A stretch of 64,000 nt of DNA from Candidatus Methanomethylophilaceae archaeon. Its GTDB lineage: Archaea > Thermoplasmatota > Thermoplasmata > Methanomassiliicoccales > Methanomethylophilaceae. The notes beneath the pieces were generated by a model. The model saw only the letters and a list, made by a program, of their open reading frames with translations. It did not search any database and had not been told where the DNA came from. The translations under genes were made by a program, and so were the position numbers. Shown one piece after another: positions 33,287-41,591 of the stretch. Location of the stretch: the NCBI GenBank assembly GCA_017519045.1, contig JAFWTC010000041.1, positions 1 through 64,000 on the forward strand, in the 5' to 3' direction. Position 1 is the first letter of the stretch. The number at the start of each line of letters is the position of its first letter.

Positions 33287-34891
33287 ATGAAAGGCACAGG
33301 GTTGACCTTGACAGCCGCTGTTCTGGCGTTCGTCGCCGTTCTTTCGGCGGTCTGCGTCGCGGACGCGTCGGATGGCGCTTCCTCCGACGGCTATTCAGTG
33401 TATTCCGAGTGCGGAAGAACGGTCGGGGGCGGAGTCTCGTCCATGGTCGTCGGCGCGGAGGGATGGTCGGGAGCAGCCTACCTGACCGTCGACGTGGAGT
33501 ACGATGCCGACGTGATGACGCTGACGGAGCCAAACGTCCTGTGCGGCCTCGAGACTCGCGTGAACGAGGATTCCGAAGGTCTTTTCTCCATCACCTTGGC
33601 CTCGGGCGCGAGGCCCATCGAGGGAGACCTCTTCGAGCTCGTCTTCGACATCTCCGCAGACGCGGCCGAGGGCCAGTACCCCATGTTCGTGAGCGCGAGT
33701 GCGGTCGGAGGGGAACCCCGCGTGTCGTCCTCCGGGACCATGATGACCGTCGGACTCGCCCCCGGTGACGTCAACGGGGACGGCAGGGTCAGCGTCCTGG
33801 ACTCTTTGATACTCAGGAAGCATTTCGGAGGGGTTCCCGTCGAAGTCCCTATGAAGAACCTCGACGTCAACGGGGACGGCTCCTTGACCGATATGGATTC
33901 CCGGCTTCTGAAGAGGTATCTTGCAGGTGCCGACGTGGGGCTGTCCGATCCCGATTCCGGGACGGTCATGTTCCAGGATTCCGACACCGCGTTCGCGGTT
34001 TCAGGCGCATTCGTCGGGTACAAGGTGTTCCTCTATGGGAAGATGGCCGGCAAGGAGGTCGCCGACCTTGCAGGGACGACGATCAAGGTCTCCGAGGACG
34101 GAGGCTTCGTCATGCCGGCGGGAGGTCTTTGCACAGTCACCGATCCGATACCCGGGCCTGTCGGCAGTGGCAGCTATATCTGTCTCAGTCTGCTTCAACC
34201 CGAAGGCGTCGCTATCAAAGTCGATGGGACGGTGACGAACAATTTCATCGTGAACGTCACGGGAGGCTCCTCCACAGTGCTCATATCCGGGGCTTCTTTC
34301 GACACTACGGAAAATGAAGGGTCGTTCATAGTGTCGAAGGAAGGCAAAGACTACATCCTGTCTTGCATCACCAATGCAAGTCCCAGGTATTCCATCGATG
34401 GAAGCGGTCTTTCGATCGAGCTCGAGGTGACCGAGAGTCTGTCCAGCTATCTGTTCATGCTGTTCGTTGACAAGGACGCGGACCTGGGAAGCGGATACGT
34501 TCCTGCGATCGGGGACCATGCGAAATACAAGTTTTACCTGACTTCGACCCTGCTTCCGCTTGCTAGCATAGATCTCGAAGTCGTCGAAGTCCACGACGAC
34601 AGCTATGTCGTGGCGGTGAGCAGCAGCATCCTGGACGGCACTTCGTTAGTCTTGATTCCCAACGGGGTGCCGATCGTGGCGAAGCTGAACACCACGGGAA
34701 TGACGCCGTCTTCGACCGATAAGATCAATCGCAAGGCATGCAGCGGCTATGATGTCGATGTTCCAGGCCTGTCCAGTCTCAGGGTATGGGTGGAGGACGA
34801 TTCGAGCGTCGTGGTCAAGATCGAGACCTCGTTCAACGGCAGCAAGGTGATTCTCACCTTGAGCGATTATAGGACACAGGGTTTGTCGTGA
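33287..34891 (+). CDS. secreted cohesin-like + dockerin protein
   Basis: Signal peptide (TLTAAVLAFVAVLSAVCVADA) followed by a cohesin-like beta domain (residues about 40-150: VDVEYDADVMTL through DISADAAEGQYPMFVSA). A complete type I dockerin sits at about 160-215, with two calcium loops DVNGDGRVSVLD and DVNGDGSLTDMD, each followed by a helix. A further 310 residues are of unknown beta-rich type. Cohesin-dockerin pairs hold multi-protein cell-surface complexes together. The protein could link to itself or to others. AT-rich TTATTTCAATAAAC precedes ATG. It ends at a hairpin terminator and opens the accessory island. Confidence 0.82.
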   Translation: MKGTGLTLTAAVLAFVAVLSAVCVADASDGASSDGYSVYSECGRTVGGGVSSMVVGAEGWSGAAYLTVDVEYDADVMTLTEPNVLCGLETRVNEDSEGLFSITLASGARPIEGDLFELVFDISADAAEGQYPMFVSASAVGGEPRVSSSGTMMTVGLAPGDVNGDGRVSVLDSLILRKHFGGVPVEVPMKNLDVNGDGSLTDMDSRLLKRYLAGADVGLSDPDSGTVMFQDSDTAFAVSGAFVGYKVFLYGKMAGKEVADLAGTTIKVSEDGGFVMPAGGLCTVTDPIPGPVGSGSYICLSLLQPEGVAIKVDGTVTNNFIVNVTGGSSTVLISGASFDTTENEGSFIVSKEGKDYILSCITNASPRYSIDGSGLSIELEVTESLSSYLFMLFVDKDADLGSGYVPAIGDHAKYKFYLTSTLLPLASIDLEVVEVHDDSYVVAVSSSILDGTSLVLIPNGVPIVAKLNTTGMTPSSTDKINRKACSGYDVDVPGLSSLRVWVEDDSSVVVKIETSFNGSKVILTLSDYRTQGLS

Positions 34892-34899
34892 TTCCAAAC

Positions 34900-34924
34900 G
34901 CAGGGGCCGATCCCCTGCCTTTTT
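34900..34924 (+). terminator. hairpin plus T-run terminator
   Basis: GCAGGGG (34900-34906) and CCCCTGC (34912-34918) form a perfect 7-bp stem with loop CCGAT, followed directly by CTTTTT. It is the clearest terminator in the window, right after the dockerin gene. Confidence 0.75.
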
Positions 34925-35491
34925 CATGGTTCCTGCCCGTCCATGCGGGCGAACACCTTTCTTCTCACAGCCAGCGTCACCGAGAGTATCATAGATGCAC
35001 CGATCAGGTGTCCCAGGAGCAGCGACCAGAATATGGCTTGGAGGGAATGCTGGCCGGCGAGAAGAACAGGATGACGAGGACGGCGTTCCTCAGAACCGCG
35101 CATGCTACGGCGACTCCCGGGCGGGCGCATGAAGGTATCCGGAGCACAGGGGATTGACAGAGAAGAACGGCGCGTAGAGGCAGAGGACGGTCAGCGTGTA
35201 TGCCATGTCCGGCCTGTAGGCCTTCTCCCTTCTTCCGGTGCCGATCATCCTGGAAACGACCGCCGACGCCCCAACGCCCAGTCCGCTGCCGAGTCCGGCC
35301 ATTACGTTGTAGAGCGGGGTCACGAGCGCCACCGCCGCCAGCGGATCCACGCCCAGCCCGGAGCATCACGCCCTGTCCGCCAAGACGTTGGCCTGGGCGG
35401 CCAGCAAGGAGACGAGCATGGACATCGCCATGAACAGCAAGGCCCTCCTGGAATCGCCTAGGAGGACGTCGACCCTCCTCTCCCCGTCCAT
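34924..35491 (-). pseudogene. remnant of a MATE-family efflux transporter
   Basis: Pieces of one MATE protein lie in different minus-strand frames. The start (MDGERRVDVLL, LLFMAMSMLVSLLAAQANVLADRA) hits TGA near 35368, where the family usually has Trp before CSGLG. The frame then continues with DPLAAVALVTPLYNVMAGLGSG and VVSRMIGTGRREKA. It breaks in SGYLHAPARESP, jumps to VLRNAVLVILFFSPAS in another frame, and ends with AIFWSLLLGHLIGASMILSV in a third. Total length is under half of a normal MATE (about 450 residues). Large deletions plus frameshifts show a dead gene rather than recoding. Confidence 0.85.
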
Positions 35492-35569
35492 GCACCTCCG
35501 AGAGGACGGTCGTTAATAACTGTGACGTGCACGCGCCATGCTTAAATCGTACGGAAATGTGGATGCGCC

Positions 35570-36404
35570 ATGGATGGCATGGAGACGGTCAGGAGCTTGA
35601 TATTCGGAGCCGACGGCGGGGATTCCGAAGCCGCTGGGAGGCTCATCGCATTGAAGGATCACGAGGTCGCTGGACTGGATTGCGAGGAGGTGGAGAGGAT
35701 GGCCGCAGACGGAAGCCAATGGGCGGCGGTGCTCCTCGGCCGCATGAAGGAATGGGCGCTCGGGACGGACCATGACGACTCCGCCGCGGCCCGTCTGTAC
35801 GAGTCGGCGGCCAAGGACGGCAACGCCTATGCCATGGCGGCCCTGGGAAGGCTTTACGAGAGGGGAGAAGGGGTGCAGAAGTCCCTGCATCACGCCTATC
35901 TCCTGTATTCAGCGTCCTCGTCCCGCGGATGGGCGGCGGCCGACGAATGGCTCGCGAAGAACCGCGAGCGGGCCGAGGAGCTCGGACGCATAATCGACGG
36001 CGCGGATGCGGGGGATGCGGAATGCCAGTTCCTGCTGGCGAAGGCCTACGATGACGGCGAGGTCCTGGAGCATTCCGAGGATCGCGCGGTGAACCTTTAC
36101 GCCAAGTCCGCGGACCAGGGCTACGCTCCTGCGGCTTACGAGATCGCCCGCCGCTGCGAGTACGGAGACGGGATCCGTGAGTCGATGCGCACCGCCATCC
36201 ACATGCATGTGGCATTGGCGGACTCGGGTTTCCAGGCCTCGGCCGACAGGTTGGCAGGCATGGACTTGGAGGAGCTGGAGATGGCCGACATCGGCATCCT
36301 TTCCAGAATGTCGGAGGCCGGGTCCGAATGGGCCGGGAGGGTTCTCAGCAGGCTGTCCCGCGCGAACCGAACGGTTTTTCGTTCAGAGCGACCATCGGAC
36401 GGGC
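35570..36404 (+). CDS. Sel1-repeat protein
   Basis: A soluble helical-repeat protein. Sel1/TPR-like units are visible as SAAKDGNAYAMAALGRLYERGEGVQKSLHHAYLLY-type sequence and KSADQGYAPAAYEIARRCEYGDGI. Sel1 repeats bind other proteins; the partner is unknown. TATA-like GCTTAAATC lies about 27 bases before ATG 35570. As sequenced the frame runs on to 36820, but the run of five T at 36375-36379 is suspicious. With one more T the protein would stop at TGA 36406-36408, exactly overlapping the GTG start of the next gene. The end given here reflects that reading. Confidence 0.65.
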
Positions 36405-37751
36405 GTGAGCAGGACGGACAGGTTCTTGGAGCTCTTCGCGCTGGGCGACGTGGATCCTTCCCGCATCGCCCCGTTGATGCGGTTCGGAGGGTTCGACGAT
36501 TTCGACGTCTACCTAGTCGAGACGGCCTCCGGCGCATCTCCGGACGATTTCGCGGCAGCGATCTCCGACCCCGATGCGGACAGGGCCTCCCAGGCCACGG
36601 TCAGGCTGCTCTCCAGGATGCCGTCGGGAGCAGGCCTGGCAGGCCTGATCCAAGACATGAGGCGGGCCTCCGGCCTTTCTGCCCTGAAGGTGGCGGACGA
36701 GGCCTCCGACACGAGGCAGGTCATCTGTCCCTTGGTCGCGGGAGGGAGGGTCCCGGACAAGGGCTCCATGGTCCGCATGGGGATCCCCGCCGGATACGCC
36801 TCGATGGTGGAATATGTTAACACCTTCTGCCCGAGGGAGCTTCGCGCCCTGGCATCGGAGACGGACGGGGCCGTCGTATCCGCGATGATCGACAGGATCT
36901 GCGAGGAAACGGGCCTGGATAGGCGCGCGGTCGCCGGGATGGCCGAGGACGTGTCTCCGGAAAAGAGGCCGGAGCCCCCGGAGAGCGTGGACAAAGGCCT
37001 TTCGTTCAAGAAATACCGGGTGTCGGAGGCCTTTGTGAAGAGATATTCCGGAGCATCTTCCGACGTGCGGATCCCCCGGACGGTCGACATCGGGGGAAGG
37101 ACGTGCGAGGTGGTCGGAATAGGTAGCGGCGCCTTCAACGGGAACGGAAGCATCCGTCGCGTGTCGATCCCAGACTCCGTGAGGGAGATCGGGCGGTATG
37201 CGTTCTTCAGATGCGGATTGCTGGAGCGCGTGGATCTTCCGGCCGGGCTGAAGGCCATCGGCGAGGGGGCGTTCTGCAAATGCGGCAGGCTGTCGCCCCC
37301 GTCGTTCCCCCGCGGCCTGGAGACTATCGGCCAGCAGGCCTTCCTCGGATGCGAGTCCTTCGACCGCGTGCTGGTGCCCAAGGAAGCCGTCCTGGGGCCT
37401 CATGCCTTCCCAGACGGTACTGCCGTCGTAAGGCGCCGATCAGACGTAGCGTCTCCTGATCTCCAGGGCCTGCTTGGCGCGGCTGGGAGATATCTTGGCG
37501 GCGGACGGGTCCTTGAGGTATTCCAGCACATCCTCGATCACCCCTATGTCCTTGGGATCCGCGGATTCGCGGAGCATCAGGAGCCTGACCTTGCGCCAGT
37601 CGTCGAAGGACCTCAGGGCGTACATGGCCTCGTCGGCCTCCTTTCCCGTCTTGCGGCTTCCGGCAGCTCCGGCGGCGCCTGCGGCGGGACAGCACTGGAG
37701 CACGTCCTTCTCGACGTTGGCGGGCATCTGGGAGAAGGACTCCCAGCATGA
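36405..37751 (+). CDS. BspA-type leucine-rich repeat protein
   Basis: From GTG 36405 (GTGA overlap with the Sel1 gene after the frameshift is corrected). Residues 1-205 are an unrecognised mostly helical region. Then come three to four LRR_5 repeats with the pattern IGSGAFNGNGSIRRVSIPDSV, IGRYAFFRCGLLERVDLP and IGEGAFCKCGRLSPPSFP. These occur in surface or host-interacting proteins and in intracellular proteins of gut microbes. No signal peptide is visible. The recognisable protein ends near base 37440. The rest of the frame, to 37751, is antisense to the AIPR gene and probably not native. Confidence 0.6.
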   Translation: MSRTDRFLELFALGDVDPSRIAPLMRFGGFDDFDVYLVETASGASPDDFAAAISDPDADRASQATVRLLSRMPSGAGLAGLIQDMRRASGLSALKVADEASDTRQVICPLVAGGRVPDKGSMVRMGIPAGYASMVEYVNTFCPRELRALASETDGAVVSAMIDRICEETGLDRRAVAGMAEDVSPEKRPEPPESVDKGLSFKKYRVSEAFVKRYSGASSDVRIPRTVDIGGRTCEVVGIGSGAFNGNGSIRRVSIPDSVREIGRYAFFRCGLLERVDLPAGLKAIGEGAFCKCGRLSPPSFPRGLETIGQQAFLGCESFDRVLVPKEAVLGPHAFPDGTAVVRRRSDVASPDLQGLLGAAGRYLGGGRVLEVFQHILDHPYVLGIRGFAEHQEPDLAPVVEGPQGVHGLVGLLSRLAASGSSGGACGGTALEHVLLDVGGHLGEGLPA

Positions 37752-39458
37752 CCTTCTGCGGCACTCCGTCACCACGTTCCCTCCGGCGTCGGAGATCCCC
37801 TTCAAGTATTCGGAAAACGTCTTGGCGGCGTCGACCGCATGGAACACCACCGGCGCAGGGGCGGACTGATTGTTCCAGATGTCCTCGAATCCCAGGACGC
37901 GTCCATTCTTGGCCAGGTCCGAGACGGTCTTGGACACGGCGTAGCAGCTTATCTGCGGCCTCAGATACCCGTCGAACCAGCTCTCGCGTCCGATGACGTC
38001 GTACACGGCCTCGTACAGGATGGCGGTCGCGACCGCCTCCTTGAAGTAATCGTCGCCGTACGCGGACGGGTTCTCCGAGAATCCCGTGGACACGTCGCGC
38101 GAGAAGAGGCTGTAGCAGGTCTGTCCTCCCCTGGAGACGGAGTCCGGGCGGAGCTCCAGCATGTATCTGTACCTGGCGAGGTCGATCTTGTCCATCTTGC
38201 GCTTCCTGTCGTAGGTCCTCTTGAACGCGGAGCGCTCCTGGTCCCCTCCCTTGGAGGAGTCCTGCTCGAACTGGCCCCTGGTGCGCTCATAGTACCACCT
38301 GAGGTCGCCGCCAGGTATCGTGCATCTGCGGGAGGCCTCCTCCATGGCCATCTGGAACCCGCTGCTGGACGTCAGGTCCGATTCCTTCACGGCGTTCGGC
38401 GTGTTGACGAACACGGATATGTTCCTGACGATGTCGAACGCGTCCTCGGACGGGACCACGACCAGCTTCATCGGGACGTAGATCTCGGACAGCTTGTCCT
38501 TGTACTTGCTCTTCAGCTCCTTGAAGAGGGAGACCGTGGTCTGGCCGCCGTTGACTATCTGCAGGTTCGTGAACGAGGTGATCCCCTGGTCGCCGATCTC
38601 CACCTCGGAGGCGGTCAGGGCCACCCCGTTGTTGTAGGCGAAGAACATCCCGGGGCATTCCCTGATCGTTTCGCGTATGCCCCTGTTGACCTTCGTCTTG
38701 ACGGTCAGGAACGAGCGGACGTTGGACTCTAGAAGCCTGCTGCCGTAGTCCCTGTAGATGAGCGCCAGGAACATTCCGGGGACGGTGCCGATGTACGAGG
38801 TGCATCCGTCGGACGACCCCGCCTTGACGCAGGGTATCGCCGAGTATCCGAAATCCGACACGCGGATGACGCGGTCGTCGTCGGGGCGGGAGGACCTCAG
38901 GGTGTCGGCTATGTACTCCATGTCTATCAGGCGGAACAGGATGAGCTTCCCTCCGAGGTCCCTCTCCCTGACCTCCTTGCATCTCGCGCTGCGGAGCCTG
39001 TCGGTGACCACGTAGACGAAGACGCGGTCGTAGCCGTCGTATCCTTCGCAGATGTTCCTGGCCAGCCTCGCTCCAGGCTCGTCGGACCCGGCCTTTATCT
39101 GGCCGTCCGCGGCCTCCTCGATGAAGGCGGCGCAGCGCTTGGAATGCTCTCCGAACTCCTTCTCCGTTATCCGGGGAGGGTCGTCCTCCCCCGAGAAGTC
39201 GCAGACGAACAGGCTCAGGGTGCGGTCGTTGAGGCCCCCGTCTCCGTCCGTATATGCGAATCCGTGGATCGCGATCGACTTGTTGTGCCTCCCGGTCCCG
39301 GAATATGCGCACGGCTCCGCCTCCGGACAGACGTCGAACGCCGCCATGTCCTTTGTGGCGGCGACCAGGAACCACTCCGACGGTGAGGCTCCGGCCGCTG
39401 ACGCATCCGCCTTGATGTTCTCGATGTATTGCCTGCGGAACGATTCGATGTCGTACAT
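37440..39458 (-). CDS. AIPR-family abortive-infection protein
   Basis: A 672-residue AIPR (abortive infection phage resistance) protein. The family core is visible: SFLTVKTKVNRGIRETI, PGMFFAYNNGVALTA, FTNLQIVNGGQTTVSLF, VRNISVFVNTPNAVKESDL and RWYYERTRGQF. AIPR proteins occur in phage-defence loci, where they are needed for protection; their biochemical activity is poorly known. The N-terminal 150 residues (VVTDRLRS, GGKLILF) look like an alpha/beta nuclease-type domain. It is the last gene of a three-gene operon, 13 bases after its neighbour. The converging LRR frame overlaps its 3' end. Confidence 0.88.
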   Translation of the reverse strand: MYDIESFRRQYIENIKADASAAGASPSEWFLVAATKDMAAFDVCPEAEPCAYSGTGRHNKSIAIHGFAYTDGDGGLNDRTLSLFVCDFSGEDDPPRITEKEFGEHSKRCAAFIEEAADGQIKAGSDEPGARLARNICEGYDGYDRVFVYVVTDRLRSARCKEVRERDLGGKLILFRLIDMEYIADTLRSSRPDDDRVIRVSDFGYSAIPCVKAGSSDGCTSYIGTVPGMFLALIYRDYGSRLLESNVRSFLTVKTKVNRGIRETIRECPGMFFAYNNGVALTASEVEIGDQGITSFTNLQIVNGGQTTVSLFKELKSKYKDKLSEIYVPMKLVVVPSEDAFDIVRNISVFVNTPNAVKESDLTSSSGFQMAMEEASRRCTIPGGDLRWYYERTRGQFEQDSSKGGDQERSAFKRTYDRKRKMDKIDLARYRYMLELRPDSVSRGGQTCYSLFSRDVSTGFSENPSAYGDDYFKEAVATAILYEAVYDVIGRESWFDGYLRPQISCYAVSKTVSDLAKNGRVLGFEDIWNNQSAPAPVVFHAVDAAKTFSEYLKGISDAGGNVVTECRRRSCWESFSQMPANVEKDVLQCCPAAGAAGAAGSRKTGKEADEAMYALRSFDDWRKVRLLMLRESADPKDIGVIEDVLEYLKDPSAAKISPSRAKQALEIRRRYV

Positions 39459-39471
39459 TGTAAGAACCCCG

Positions 39472-40605
39472 TTAACTCGAATATGCGCCCCAGACCGCCC
39501 CTAGACAGCGCTCCGTCTCCGCCGCGACGCGTTCGGTGACGTCGGGGCCGGGATCGGACAGCGCCGACACGCATTTCCAGTCGATTCCTCTGGCGCTGAG
39601 GAACGGCTTCACCCTTTCCATGGGGGCCGAGCGGATCTTGCGGCCAAGCGCAACCACCCTGGCCGACTCCGGTATGTCGTGGTCCCTCATCTGGAACGCG
39701 GCCTCGTCGCAGAGCCTGGGGATGAGAACCAGCGTCAGGGCGCTTCCGTCTTTGGATGCGCGGCACATGCTGCACATGCTGTCCGACCAGACGCGGGACA
39801 CGGCGTACCCTCCGGATTCAAGCGCGGACATGTAAATCGCCTCGGCGGCCGCGAAGGCGAAGCTCTCAGGGACCCCTTGGGCGTCGGCGCGGCCCTCGGG
39901 CCTGCCTATCCTGTCAAAGGGGAAAGTCTTGGAGCACATCGGGGAGACCGTCGGGTTGCCATAGGGGTCCCTGGCCACGATCACCTTGCCGCCGTAGGCC
40001 TCCACGGCCCAATCGGGGCATCTGAGCACGCGTCCGGCCGAGGTCCTGGGTGCGAGGAACCCCGACATGAATCCGTCTTCCGGAATCCTGGACGGCACGG
40101 GTATGGCGGCGCATTTGGAGCAGAGGTCCTCGTCATCTATGTGGATCTCGAACGGGGACGTCATGGAGAACGGGATCTTGAGACCCGACAGGACGGAGGT
40201 GCAGCGGCTCATCACGTCCCAGTCCTCGGACACGAACCTGATCCTGCCGTCCTCCGCGGAGGCGAGAAGGCCGTCCGCGAAGCTGTCGCCGGTGACCGGG
40301 ACGTATCCCGGGGCGGGTTTCGCGGACGATAGCAGCCTCGAGGCCATCGCGTCCGATATCCTCATCGGGACGCGGACGGGACTGTGGGGGACGCTGCGGA
40401 CGGGCTCCGATATTCCGCACGAGACCGATCCGCCGTCGTTGGAGACCAGGTCGAACGGTCCGACGACGCGGCCGTCCGAGTACAGCAAGATCTTGGAGAC
40501 GCCGTCGTAGACCGTGGAAGGCTGTTGGGACCTGTCCTGGATGCGTCCTTTGTAGAGGAACGACGTGAGGATCCCGTCTTCTGCCGGTATCACGAGGTAG
40601 ACCAT
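39472..40605 (-). CDS. unknown protein in AIPR operon
   Basis: A 377-residue protein I do not recognise. ATG 40605 is preceded by GGAGGGGGA, a strong ribosome site, and lies within the last codons of the upstream gene (16-base overlap), so the two are coupled. The N-terminus (MVYLVIPAEDGILTSFLYKGR) suggests a beta-rich domain. A central pair CSKCAA, plus DSMCSMCRASKDGSALTL further on, could bind zinc. The C-terminal third (FAAAEAIYMSALESGGYAV to SALTLVLIPRLC) has an alternating pattern like a restriction-endonuclease-type fold, but no catalytic motif is certain. The larger open frame to 41337 is an overlap artefact. Stop is TAA. Confidence 0.8.
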   Translation of the reverse strand: MVYLVIPAEDGILTSFLYKGRIQDRSQQPSTVYDGVSKILLYSDGRVVGPFDLVSNDGGSVSCGISEPVRSVPHSPVRVPMRISDAMASRLLSSAKPAPGYVPVTGDSFADGLLASAEDGRIRFVSEDWDVMSRCTSVLSGLKIPFSMTSPFEIHIDDEDLCSKCAAIPVPSRIPEDGFMSGFLAPRTSAGRVLRCPDWAVEAYGGKVIVARDPYGNPTVSPMCSKTFPFDRIGRPEGRADAQGVPESFAFAAAEAIYMSALESGGYAVSRVWSDSMCSMCRASKDGSALTLVLIPRLCDEAAFQMRDHDIPESARVVALGRKIRSAPMERVKPFLSARGIDWKCVSALSDPGPDVTERVAAETERCLGAVWGAYSS

Positions 40606-41459
40606 CGGATCCCCCTCCTGCGGAGGTCGCACATGTACTCCAGCATCGACTCCACGCGTCCGTTGCCTTCCTGTTCGAAGTAATGCGAGAACGGGACGAC
40701 GTCCTCCTTCAGGAAGCAGTCCACGGAGTCCTTCCCTATCAGTATGTCGCAGTCCAGGCCGCTCTTCTCGGCTATCGACGATTCGTCCGCTATCGGGCCG
40801 TACGTGAATTCCAGGCCTTTGAAGTCCGCCTTGCCCTTTCCCATGGGCGTCACCCCGTCGCATTCGGCCATGACGAGGTCCAACAGCCTCAGCAGGACCT
40901 TCTCGCGCATCGCCATGTGTATCTTCGACACATCCGACGCCGTCGCAGGCGAGGCGGACGCGCTGTACGCGATCATCGTCGACGGGTCCTCCGTCCTGGG
41001 CTTCCCCTAGCACTCGCAGTACGAGGCGCACAGCCATCTCCAGTGCCCGGAGTATTCGTCGCGGATCCATTCCGCGTCCTCGGCGGTGCTGCACATGGAT
41101 AGCGACTTGGAGAACGAGCGCAGCTCGGGCGACCCCGAGAGGCGGTACATCCCGTCCGACTCGTACACGATGTATCCTTCCTTGGACAAAGCCCGGAGGG
41201 TCTCCTTGAACTTGGGCACCACGGTGAGGAAGGCGCTGGATGCGGGCCCGTCGCAGAGGGTGTCGATGACGAAGGTCTTGCGCGCCTCCGCGTCGTCTTT
41301 CATCTCGGCCCACGCGGCGCTGACCTTCGCATGGCATTCGGGACAGAGTATCAGCGGGTCCGTTCCCATGCTGTTATAGCATTCCTCCGGGTCCACGGAG
41401 GTGCCGCAGCGGTCACACACCAGTCTATGCGCGGACTTACGGGCGGAAACGTCTACCAT
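40590..41459 (-). CDS. zinc-ribbon protein with in-frame TAG, first gene of AIPR operon
   Basis: From ATG 41459, preceded by a TATA box at about 27 bases, a four-Cys zinc ribbon appears first (CDRCGTSVDPEECYN and LCPECHAK). A winged-helix-like segment (ALSKEGYIVYESDGMYRLSG) and an Arg/Trp-rich stretch follow, ending SYCEC. Codon 151 is TAG (41009-41007). The same frame continues with ten codons and then a folded-looking region (KVLLRLLDLVMAECDGV, FEQEGNGRVESMLEYMCDLRRRG), ending in TGA at 40590. Read through, it is a 289-residue protein coupled by overlap to the next gene. Alternatively a downstream ATG at 40976 starts a separate protein. Confidence 0.7.
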
Positions 41460-41478
41460 GCTTTTACTTCTCCGACCT

Positions 41479-41490
41479 TGTATAAAATCC
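41479..41490. promoter_or_regulatory. shared TATA box between AIPR operon and Sel1 gene
   Basis: TGTATAAAATCC on the plus strand, reading GGATTTTATACA on the minus strand. It is spaced about 25 bases before ATG 41459 of the AIPR operon. It could also serve the plus-strand Sel1 gene at 41592 with an untranslated leader. Confidence 0.5.
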
Positions 41491-41591
41491 TTAGCCGTAA
41501 TGGAGGACCTGGTCAATTCGAATTCTGCCTCTGTGGCGTGTCATGGCGGTGCAGGCGGGATGCGGCTGGTTCGAGGTGGCGTCCGGTGATT

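Noticed and set aside
35366-35371. In-frame TGA in the MATE remnant as a selenocysteine or recoded Trp codon.
   Set aside because: The same gene has two more frame breaks and a large deletion, so decay explains it. TGA is the main stop codon of all neighbours.
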